12,933 nucleotides of DNA from NCBI GenBank assembly GCA_937891805.1, contig CALATK010000032.1, forward strand, positions 1-12,933, written 5' to 3'. The position numbers were made by a program, and so were the translations under genes. Shown in pieces: positions 8,200 through 12,933 of the stretch (its first letter is position 1; each line of letters opens with the position of its first letter). The notes beneath the pieces were generated by a model. It was not told the origin of the DNA and did no database searches. It saw only the letters and a program-made list of their open reading frames with translations. Source of the DNA: an uncultured Fibrobacter sp. GTDB lineage: Bacteria > Fibrobacterota > Fibrobacteria > Fibrobacterales > Fibrobacteraceae.

Positions 8200-8205
8200 T
8201 TCCCC

Positions 8206-9714
8206 ATGCAGAGGAAAGTCCTGGACTACCTGTGCAAACAAGGCGGGCTGGGCTTATTTGCCTTCCCTGGCGACCAGGTAGATTTTGAATCCATTGACAA
8301 AGTAGCGCTAGCCCTGAACGCTGGCGCTCCTTTCGTTATTATGGACTTTTCCCACAAGTCCCTTTTTCCGGGTAACCATCTAAGAACATTCTTCAAGAGA
8401 AAACTTACTGGCGAAGAAATCGAATTTATCCGTGATTCCAAGGAAGGCTTGGTATTTCGGCTCAGCAAGGAAATGGGACTGGATGCGGAGCTCAACTTCA
8501 GGATTTTTTACCGCAACCTGGAAGCGGTTCGTTCTATTGTCCCGTTTATTTTTGCCATCTTGCCCGACGAACTTTCCAATGCGCAATTCAAGCGGATTGC
8601 AGAAATCGCAAAGGTGGTCATTATCGCAGGCGATAACCGGGAAGCGGCCTCCGCCTATTTGCAGGACTACTCTTTTTTGCGGAAGCGTTCTTTGGTCTGG
8701 CTCGTCAAGGGAATGCCGGACAAGCGTAAGTACAGGGATGCCAACGAGGCAGTCAAGAAATCCTATTCGAACTGTCGCGAAATTCGAAAAATAGACTGGA
8801 CAAAGAAACCTGAGCGTTTTGCCAAGGCCTTGAAATTGCTGTTCAAGGCAGAGATCCTGAAAAAAAATCCTCTCGATGGGTTCTTCAGGATTTTCAGGAA
8901 TTTTTTCTTGCTCTTTGTGCTTGCCGTTGTGGCGATCCCCTTCTTGATTCCCTCCACCGTCGACGTGGGCATTTCCCATGTGCGGGAACGGAATTCGGAA
9001 CGGGATAGGCTTTCCCTTGCTCCGTCATTTGAGTACACCTTTGACGGCAAGGAATCCATGCAGAGGCTCGCTCGCTACGCCATCGGACGATTTATGTCCG
9101 TGATTACCGACGAAAAAATGGTCAGGCAGTATGTGCAGGAGACCTTGAAAGAAAACGGCTACCCAGAAGACCTGGGCCTTGCAAACGACAGGAATATTCC
9201 CCCAGAAGGAACTGTTGTCAAGTTTTCCAAGCCAGAATACATCGAAAGTTCAGCTTCGGATTCCATTGGCAACGCTTGGAGGTACTGGACATCTATTGTT
9301 TCGGACTCTATTGCCTACATTACGGAGTTTTACCACGAAAAACAGACCAAGGAATTCCGGCAGCACAACGGTATCGATTTGGCAAGCCGCCAAGGGGCCC
9401 GTATCCTTGCGCCATTTGCCGCCAAAGCCTGGACCAGCAAAGACGAACGAGGCGGCATTATCATCGGGCTTGTTCGGCAAAAAGACGTTATCTTGTTCAT
9501 GCACTGCGACCAGTTGCTTTATCTTGATGGACAGGACGTGATGCAGGGAGACCCCATCGCTACCGTAGGCGTTACAGGACACACCACCGGACCCCACGCC
9601 CACATTGTGACAGGGCTTATCGACCCCAATGGCGACAAGCGAATCGGGAATGTGAAGTACAGAGTTATCGACCCCATGAAGTGGTACTACCGGTTCAAAC
9701 CGACGCTGTTTTAG
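8206..9714 (+). CDS. Membrane-anchored M23 (LytM) peptidase with MinD/CpaE-like cytoplasmic part, 502 aa
   Basis: The C-terminal part is a zinc metallopeptidase of family M23, expected to cut peptidoglycan cross-bridges or stems in the periplasm. The visible active-site set is H387-x3-D391 (HNGID), H433 (FMHCD) and H464/H466 in TGPHAHI, so it looks catalytically intact. One hydrophobic segment at about 232-249 follows a basic stretch, predicting an inside N-terminus and a periplasmic C-terminus. Residues 1-225 show alternating strands (GLGLFAFPGD, FVIMDFS, FIFAILPDE, KVVIIAGDN, SLVWLVKG) resembling the second half of a MinD/ParA/CpaE fold. I find no Walker A loop, so ATP use is doubtful; this similarity is a weak inference. 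ATG 8206 has no good ribosome site (AAGG lies 11 nt upstream), suggesting translational coupling to, or former fusion with, the preceding ORF. The frame ends in TAG. Confidence 0.85.
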   Translation: MQRKVLDYLCKQGGLGLFAFPGDQVDFESIDKVALALNAGAPFVIMDFSHKSLFPGNHLRTFFKRKLTGEEIEFIRDSKEGLVFRLSKEMGLDAELNFRIFYRNLEAVRSIVPFIFAILPDELSNAQFKRIAEIAKVVIIAGDNREAASAYLQDYSFLRKRSLVWLVKGMPDKRKYRDANEAVKKSYSNCREIRKIDWTKKPERFAKALKLLFKAEILKKNPLDGFFRIFRNFFLLFVLAVVAIPFLIPSTVDVGISHVRERNSERDRLSLAPSFEYTFDGKESMQRLARYAIGRFMSVITDEKMVRQYVQETLKENGYPEDLGLANDRNIPPEGTVVKFSKPEYIESSASDSIGNAWRYWTSIVSDSIAYITEFYHEKQTKEFRQHNGIDLASRQGARILAPFAAKAWTSKDERGGIIIGLVRQKDVILFMHCDQLLYLDGQDVMQGDPIATVGVTGHTTGPHAHIVTGLIDPNGDKRIGNVKYRVIDPMKWYYRFKPTLF

Positions 9715-9768
9715 GTATTAGGGGTTAGGATCTAGGGATTAGGATTTAGTGATTAGGACCGAAGGTCC
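9713..9768 (+). repeat. TTAGG-rich tract with adjoining 3-nt-loop hairpin
   Basis: Starting at the stop codon of the M23 gene there are about six imperfect copies of TTAGG(G/A/T) words (TATTAGG, GTTAGGA, GATTAGGA and so on). They run directly into GGACC-GAA-GGTCC (9756-9768), a 5-bp stem with a 3-nt loop. Comparable tract and hairpin pairs lie at 11964-11999 and 12755-12791. Rather than a gene, it looks like a copy of a dispersed intergenic element. Confidence 0.5.
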
Positions 9769-9838
9769 ATGGGGCGTAGTCCGTTAGTGGTTTGGGCAGC
9801 GGGACTCAAGATGTGACAACCTCGCGCTGGAACGACCA

Positions 9839-9854
9839 TGTGACGGGCGTCACA
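9839..9854. promoter_or_regulatory. TGTGA-N6-TCACA palindrome (CRP/FNR-family-like site)
   Basis: TGTGACGGGCGTCACA is symmetric over 7 bp on each side of a GG centre and matches the E. coli CRP half-sites TGTGA and TCACA at the canonical 6-nt spacing. It lies about 147 bp upstream of the lipoprotein start and 125 bp past the M23 gene. The same bases could simply form a short hairpin, and no regulator is seen in the window, so the role is unproven. Confidence 0.35.
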
Positions 9855-9856
9855 GC

Positions 9857-9900
9857 AAGAGTTTTCAAAAAGCCCTCACAAAACTTTTATTTTTCTTTTT
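9857..9900 (+). terminator. Weak AT-rich intrinsic terminator after the M23 gene
   Basis: AAGAGTTTT (9857-9865) can pair with AAAACTTTT (9880-9888) with one G-U pair, followed by ATTTTTCTTTTTT. The stem has little GC, so efficiency is doubtful, but no better terminator lies between 9714 and 10000. Confidence 0.3.
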
Positions 9901-9940
9901 TGGGTTTTTGTTTGCGATTTATTACAAAATTCCTCTTCTA

Positions 9941-9987
9941 TTTTCCGCTTAAAAAAATATCTTTGTGATGTATTTTTAAGCGGGAAA
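9941..9987. promoter_or_regulatory. Long inverted repeat immediately upstream of the lipoprotein gene
   Basis: CCGCTTAAAAA (9945-9955) and TTTTTAAGCGG (9973-9983) are perfect 11-nt arms. They extend to 15 pairs at 9941-9987 with one T-G, around a 17-nt loop that contains TATCTTTG (9958-9965), a possible -10-type motif. The structure ends 2 nt before the AAGGAG ribosome site (9990-9995). No T run follows on either strand, so it is not a standard terminator. An operator or a leader stem-loop is more likely. Confidence 0.45.
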
Positions 9988-10000
9988 AAAAGGAGAAATA

Positions 10001-10438
10001 ATGAAAAAAATCTCGTTGGTCGTGTTCATGCTCATTGCAGCCATTCTGATGGGCTGCTCCTCTGTCAAGGCCCCTAAGGCAAGCCTTGCCGACCACGACG
10101 AAGACCACAACATTCCCGCTATTGACCAGATGATTATTTCCATGAAAAAGGAATACATCCAGAAGTGCTACATGCCGGTGGCCAAGCGGGAACCTCCTGA
10201 GAATGCCTGCCAGACCGAACTGTTCCAGCTTTTGGAACGCCGTTACCACGCCGACTACAGCCAGGACCATGTGGACATGGCCAGCAACGACCTGTTCTTC
10301 AAGGATATCGATGCCGAAATCAACAAGATGGTCCGTTCTGACCCCGAAGTCAGGGCAGCACTTCGTAACGGTGCTTTCCAGAGCATCAACGAAATGAAGA
10401 CCTACTATAAGAGCAAGTACATGTTCAGCCACAATTAG
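10001..10438 (+). CDS. Putative lipoprotein of unknown function, 145 aa
   Basis: MKKISLVVFMLIAAILMGC is a lipoprotein signal peptide: a KK start, a hydrophobic core at 4-16 and the lipobox LMGC with the lipidated Cys at 19. After cleavage the residues are Ser-Ser, so by the E. coli +2 rule it would go to the outer membrane. The mature part is about 127 residues, charged and probably helical. It has two Cys (C57 in QKCYMP and C69 in NACQTE) that could form a disulfide in the periplasm. I recognise no domain. The ATG at 10001 has an excellent AAGGAG 5 nt upstream. It is flanked by a long inverted repeat on the left and a clear terminator on the right, so it is probably transcribed alone. Gene call confident; function unknown. 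Confidence 0.85.
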   Translation: MKKISLVVFMLIAAILMGCSSVKAPKASLADHDEDHNIPAIDQMIISMKKEYIQKCYMPVAKREPPENACQTELFQLLERRYHADYSQDHVDMASNDLFFKDIDAEINKMVRSDPEVRAALRNGAFQSINEMKTYYKSKYMFSHN

Positions 10439-10465
10439 GCTTTACATTTTTTTGTCAAGTACTTA

Positions 10466-10489
10466 GGTCGCCTTTTGGCGGCCTTTTTT
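10466..10489 (+). terminator. Intrinsic terminator of the lipoprotein gene
   Basis: GGTCGCC (10466-10472) pairs with GGCGGCC (10477-10483) with one U-G pair around a TTTT loop, followed by six T. It lies 28 nt after the stop codon. Confidence 0.85.
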
Positions 10490-10511
10490 GTATGGTTTTC
10501 TGGCTATGGAT

Positions 10512-10540
10512 TTGCCAATGGGTTTGCCATTAAATATATT
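10512..10540 (+). promoter_or_regulatory. Candidate promoter of trpB2
   Basis: TTGCCA (10512-10517) is followed after exactly 17 nt by TATATT (10535-10540). Transcription would start near 10547 and give a leader of about 38 nt. A second TTGCCA at 10524-10529 is too close to serve as -35. No attenuator, Trp-rich leader peptide or T-box is visible in this short leader. Confidence 0.55.
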
Positions 10541-10584
10541 GTGCTTGCAAAAATTGGTGATAGACCACAAACAAAGGAACACCC

Positions 10585-11964
10585 ATGAGAAACTCGCTCA
10601 AGCTCGACGGCCAGGTCAAGACTTACCTCGACGAAAACGAACTCCCCAAGGCATGGTACAACGTACGTGCCGACATGAAGAAGAAGCCTGCACCGCTCCT
10701 GAATCCGGGAACAGGCAAGCCCGTAACTTTCGAAGACCTGCAGCCCGTGTTCTGCGACGAACTTATCAAACAGGAACTGGACAACGAAACCCCGTACATT
10801 CCTATTCCCGAAGACATCCTCACGTTCTACAAGATGTATCGTCCGTCGCCGCTGGTCCGTGCCTATTTCTTGGAGCAGGCCCTCGGCACTCCGGCCCACA
10901 TCTACTACAAGTTTGAAGGCAACAATACCAGCGGTAGCCACAAGCTGAACTCCGCTATCGCCCAGGCTTACTACGCCAAGCAGCAGGGCCTTAAGGGCGT
11001 GACCACCGAAACAGGTGCTGGCCAGTGGGGCACGGCCCTTTCTATGGCGTCCGCCTTCTTTGGCATCGACTGCCAGGTCTATATGGTGAAGGTCTCCTAC
11101 GAACAGAAGCCGTTCCGCCGCGAAGTGATGCGCACCTACGGTGCAAGCGTAACGCCGTCCCCGTCCATGACCACCGACATCGGTAAGAAAATCAATGCCG
11201 AATTCCCGGGCACCACCGGAAGCCTCGGTTGCGCTATTTCCGAAGCTGTGGAAGCCGCCGTGAAGCAGCCGGGTTACCGTTATGTTCTCGGTTCTGTGCT
11301 GAACCAGGTGCTGTTACACCAGTCTGTGATCGGTCTCGAAACCAAGGCCGCCCTCGACAAGCTGGGCGTAAAGGCCGACCTCATCATCGGTTGCGCCGGC
11401 GGCGGTTCCAACCTCGGTGGCCTTATCAGCCCGTTCGTCGGCCAGAAGCTCCGTGGCGAAGCCGACTACGATATTCTCGCTGTGGAACCGGCCAGCTGCC
11501 CGAGCTTCACTCGCGGTAAATACGCCTACGACTTCTGCGACACCGGTAAGGTTTGCCCGCTGGCCAAGATGTACACGTTGGGTTCCAGTTTCATCCCGTC
11601 TGCCAACCACGCCGGAGGACTCCGCTACCATGGCATGAGCAGCATTCTCTCTGAGCTCTACGATCAGGGCCTGATGCGTGCAACGTCCGTGGAACAGACC
11701 AAGGTGTTCGAAGCAGCAAAGCTCTTCGCCCAGACCGAAGGTATTCTCCCGGCTCCGGAATCCAGCCACGCCATCCGCGCAACGATTGACGAAGCCCTCA
11801 AGTGCAAGGAATCCGGCCAGGCGAAGAACATCGTGTTCGGCCTCACCGGCACGGGTTACTTCGACATGGTGGCCTACCAGAAGTTCAACGACGGCGAAAT
11901 GAACGACTACATCCCGACCGATGAAGATATCGCCAAGAGCCTCGCACAGCTTCCGAAGGTGTAG
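10585..11964 (+). CDS. trpB: Tryptophan synthase beta chain, TrpB2 type, 459 aa
   Basis: PLP enzyme that condenses indole with L-serine to give L-tryptophan, in the cytoplasm. The PLP lysine is K120 in SGSHKLNSA, the catalytic acid is E142 in TETGAGQWG, and the phosphate-binding loop is GGGSN at 272-276. FGLTGTGYFDM near the C-terminus matches the usual TrpB2 ending. The length and the long N-terminal region before the PLP lysine place it in the TrpB2 branch; ordinary TrpB is about 400 residues with the lysine near 87. No trpA or other trp gene adjoins it. TrpB2 enzymes lack the usual TrpA-contact features and are generally thought to salvage free indole or use another source; for this protein that is inference. 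AAAGGA lies 6 nt before the ATG. A promoter upstream and a terminator at 12064-12095 make it monocistronic. Confidence 0.95.
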   Translation: MRNSLKLDGQVKTYLDENELPKAWYNVRADMKKKPAPLLNPGTGKPVTFEDLQPVFCDELIKQELDNETPYIPIPEDILTFYKMYRPSPLVRAYFLEQALGTPAHIYYKFEGNNTSGSHKLNSAIAQAYYAKQQGLKGVTTETGAGQWGTALSMASAFFGIDCQVYMVKVSYEQKPFRREVMRTYGASVTPSPSMTTDIGKKINAEFPGTTGSLGCAISEAVEAAVKQPGYRYVLGSVLNQVLLHQSVIGLETKAALDKLGVKADLIIGCAGGGSNLGGLISPFVGQKLRGEADYDILAVEPASCPSFTRGKYAYDFCDTGKVCPLAKMYTLGSSFIPSANHAGGLRYHGMSSILSELYDQGLMRATSVEQTKVFEAAKLFAQTEGILPAPESSHAIRATIDEALKCKESGQAKNIVFGLTGTGYFDMVAYQKFNDGEMNDYIPTDEDIAKSLAQLPKV

Positions 11965-11999
11965 CGCCTCCGGCGCAGTTCCTAGTTATTAGTTACTAG
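11964..11999 (+). repeat. Hairpin plus CTAGTTA-type tract after trpB
   Basis: GCGCC-TCC-GGCGC (11964-11976) is a 5-bp stem with a 3-nt loop that begins on the last base of the trpB stop codon. It is followed by CTAGTTATTAGTTACTAG (11982-11999). The combination mirrors 9713-9768 and 12755-12791, with the order of hairpin and tract reversed relative to those two. No T run follows the hairpin. Confidence 0.5.
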
Positions 12000-12017
12000 A
12001 AATTGCACCCGATTTTA

Positions 12018-12050
12018 TCATTGCGAGAGGCGGTAAGCCTCGAAACAATC
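12018..12050 (+). repeat. Small dispersed palindromic (REP-like) element, copy 2
   Basis: It starts TCATTGCGA and ends CAATC, as does the reverse complement of 1-42. The inner hairpin is different: GAGGC (12027-12031), loop GGTAA, GCCTC (12037-12041). The outer ATTG and CAAT can also pair. It lies between trpB and the shared terminator. Confidence 0.5.
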
Positions 12051-12063
12051 ACTCACCAAACTT

Positions 12064-12095
12064 AAAAGTCCCGGACATGGCGTCTGGGACTTTTT
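12064..12095. terminator. Bidirectional terminator between trpB and the nitroreductase gene
   Basis: AAAAGTCCCGGAC (12064-12076) pairs with GTCTGGGACTTTT (12082-12094) with one G-T pair around a 5-nt loop. T runs lie on both strands (TTTTT at 12091-12095; AAAA at 12064-12067). It sits between the convergent ends of trpB (11964) and the minus-strand nitroreductase (12117). Confidence 0.85.
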
Positions 12096-12116
12096 CTAAT
12101 CTACTGCGAAACGAAA

Positions 12117-12641
12117 TTACAACGATTCGACGAATTCTTCCATGTTCTTGCGCACAGGGTGTCTGGGTGAAGGGCCGCCCCCATTTTCGGGATCGGCATA
12201 GCCGACATCCAAAAGGCAAGCCAGCTTTAAGTTGTTCGGAAAACCAAAAGCCTTTTCAATTTCAGAAGCATTGAAACCCCGGGCCCAGAGGGTCGCAAGG
12301 CCGAGGTCGGTGGCCTGCATCATCATGGAGGTGGTGACGATGCTTGCATCCATCACGCCGCTGTTGAAGTTGTCGTTGTACTTTTCGGCGGTATAGCACT
12401 TAGGTTCGTCGTAGCAGACCATCAGCACCACGGGAGCATTGTATGCCATGCGGGTAATGCTGCGAATCTTTTCCAGAGCCTCGGGAGACTTGATGACCTT
12501 CACGGTCACGGGCTGGGCATTCACGGCCGTCGGGGAAATACGCCCAGCCTCCAGCACCTGGGCGAGTTTTTCGGGTTCTACGGCCTGGGCGGTAAAGGCA
12601 CGGCAACTGTAGCGATTCTTGGCAAGTTCGATAAAAGACAT
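12117..12641 (-). CDS. Nitroreductase-family flavoprotein, 174 aa
   Basis: Member of the FMN-dependent nitroreductase family (PF00881-type fold), expected to reduce nitro compounds, quinones or other electron acceptors with NAD(P)H in the cytoplasm. The physiological substrate cannot be read from sequence. RYSCRAF (10-16) matches the family R-x-S-x-R FMN-phosphate motif, SPTAVNAQP (36-44) the S-P-[ST]-x-x-N-x-Q-P flavin loop, and VMDASI...GLATLWARGF (96-123) the dimer-core helix region. It ends with HPVRKNMEEFV, typical of small members. I chose the ATG at 12641, which has AGAGG 5 nt upstream; a longer frame would need a TTG at 12677 and adds a non-family extension. A TATATTT (near 12662-12668, minus strand) may be its -10. 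It is convergent with trpB and divergent from metG, so it is probably a single-gene unit. Confidence 0.9.
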   Translation of the reverse strand: MSFIELAKNRYSCRAFTAQAVEPEKLAQVLEAGRISPTAVNAQPVTVKVIKSPEALEKIRSITRMAYNAPVVLMVCYDEPKCYTAEKYNDNFNSGVMDASIVTTSMMMQATDLGLATLWARGFNASEIEKAFGFPNNLKLACLLDVGYADPENGGGPSPRHPVRKNMEEFVESL

Positions 12642-12693
12642 AGTGACCTCTTTTTGGAGGAAATATAAGTATTTCAAGTTAGACCATATGGAA

Positions 12694-12771
12694 AAGTTAC
12701 TAGTTGCTAGTTACTAGTTAATAGGTATTAGAAACCAAAAACAGCTTGGATAGCCTAGTAACTAGTAACTT
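12694..12771. repeat. 17-nt inverted repeat of CTAGTTA words between nitroreductase and metG
   Basis: The left arm AAGTTACTAGTTGCTAG (12694-12710) and right arm CTAGTAACTAGTAACTT (12755-12771) are complementary at 16 of 17 positions; the exception, G12706/T12759, is a G-U pair in RNA. The 44-nt spacer holds further CTAGTTA and TATTAG words (12711-12730). It is in the shared upstream region of two divergent genes, close to where the nitroreductase -35 would lie. Confidence 0.55.
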
Positions 12772-12776
12772 AGAAC

Positions 12777-12791
12777 TGCGGCTACGCCGCA
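12777..12791. repeat. TGCGGC-TAC-GCCGCA hairpin upstream of metG
   Basis: A 6-bp perfect stem with a 3-nt loop directly follows the CTAGTAACTAGTAACTTAG tract. It has the same geometry as the hairpins at 9756-9768 and 11964-11976 but unrelated stem bases. It ends 28 nt before the metG start codon. Confidence 0.5.
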
Positions 12792-12795
12792 TTAA

Positions 12796-12933
<138 letters not shown>

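Noticed and set aside
8380..8979. Minus-strand 199-codon frame within the M23 gene
   Set aside because: It is fully covered by a plus-strand gene with a clear domain; it has no motif and no promoter or ribosome site that I can see.
9715..9760. TTAGGG-like words taken as telomeric or CRISPR repeats
   Set aside because: The units are imperfect and only 6-8 nt, without spacers; CRISPR repeats are longer and nearly identical. They match a simple dispersed intergenic tract better.
9938..10432. Minus-strand 164-codon frame opposite the lipoprotein gene
   Set aside because: The plus-strand frame has a perfect lipobox signal, strong ribosome site and downstream terminator; the antisense frame has none of these.
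12642..12677. N-terminal extension of the nitroreductase from a TTG at 12677
   Set aside because: The ATG at 12641 has a good AGAGG 5 nt upstream and begins exactly where family members begin.

Overview
The window (12,933 bp, moderate GC, AT-rich spacers) looks like the chromosome of a Gram-negative bacterium. My best guess is Fibrobacterota, probably Fibrobacter. The guess rests on Ala/Lys-rich coding style, a giant secreted repeat protein with a lysine-rich tail, a lipobox protein, a stand-alone TrpB2, and intergenic tracts built from TTAGG/CTAGTTA words. It is an inference, not a database match. I see no tRNA, rRNA, CRISPR array, transposase or phage gene.

Layout. (1) 98-7456, minus: one 2452-residue exported protein of 23 Ig/cadherin-like ('tandem-95'-type) domains, closed by a bidirectional-looking hairpin terminator at 47-76. 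(2) 7457-7788: a divergent intergenic region with candidate promoters for both directions and a 25-bp dyad between them. (3) 7789-9714, plus: a 136-residue receiver-like protein, then a 502-residue membrane protein. The second combines a MinD/CpaE-like cytoplasmic part with no P-loop, one transmembrane segment and an intact M23 (LytM) peptidase domain. The two ORFs are in the same frame, separated by one TAG and two codons. (4) 9715-10000: a gene-free spacer with a TTAGG tract, a TGTGA-N6-TCACA palindrome, a weak terminator and a long inverted repeat. (5) 10001-10438: a small lipoprotein. (6) 10585-11964: TrpB2-type tryptophan synthase beta chain. (7) 12117-12641, minus: a small nitroreductase, convergent with trpB and sharing a terminator. 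(8) From 12820, plus: the first 38 codons of methionyl-tRNA synthetase, cut by the window end.

Functional reading. The left two thirds concern the cell envelope: a very large probable surface or adhesion protein beside a divergently transcribed wall-hydrolase-like unit. The right third is metabolism and housekeeping (TrpB2, nitroreductase, MetG), with each gene apparently its own transcription unit.

The most striking signal is a second level of order inside the giant protein. Domains 2-22 form seven three-domain blocks, and the first domain of every block carries an insertion at the same site. That insertion grows from about 8 residues in the early blocks to a 25-38-residue Lys/Ala/Pro/Gly-rich segment in the last three. 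Other items worth attention are the in-frame stop splitting the receiver-like and MinD-like/M23 ORFs, and two families of small intergenic elements with constant outer parts and changing hairpins.
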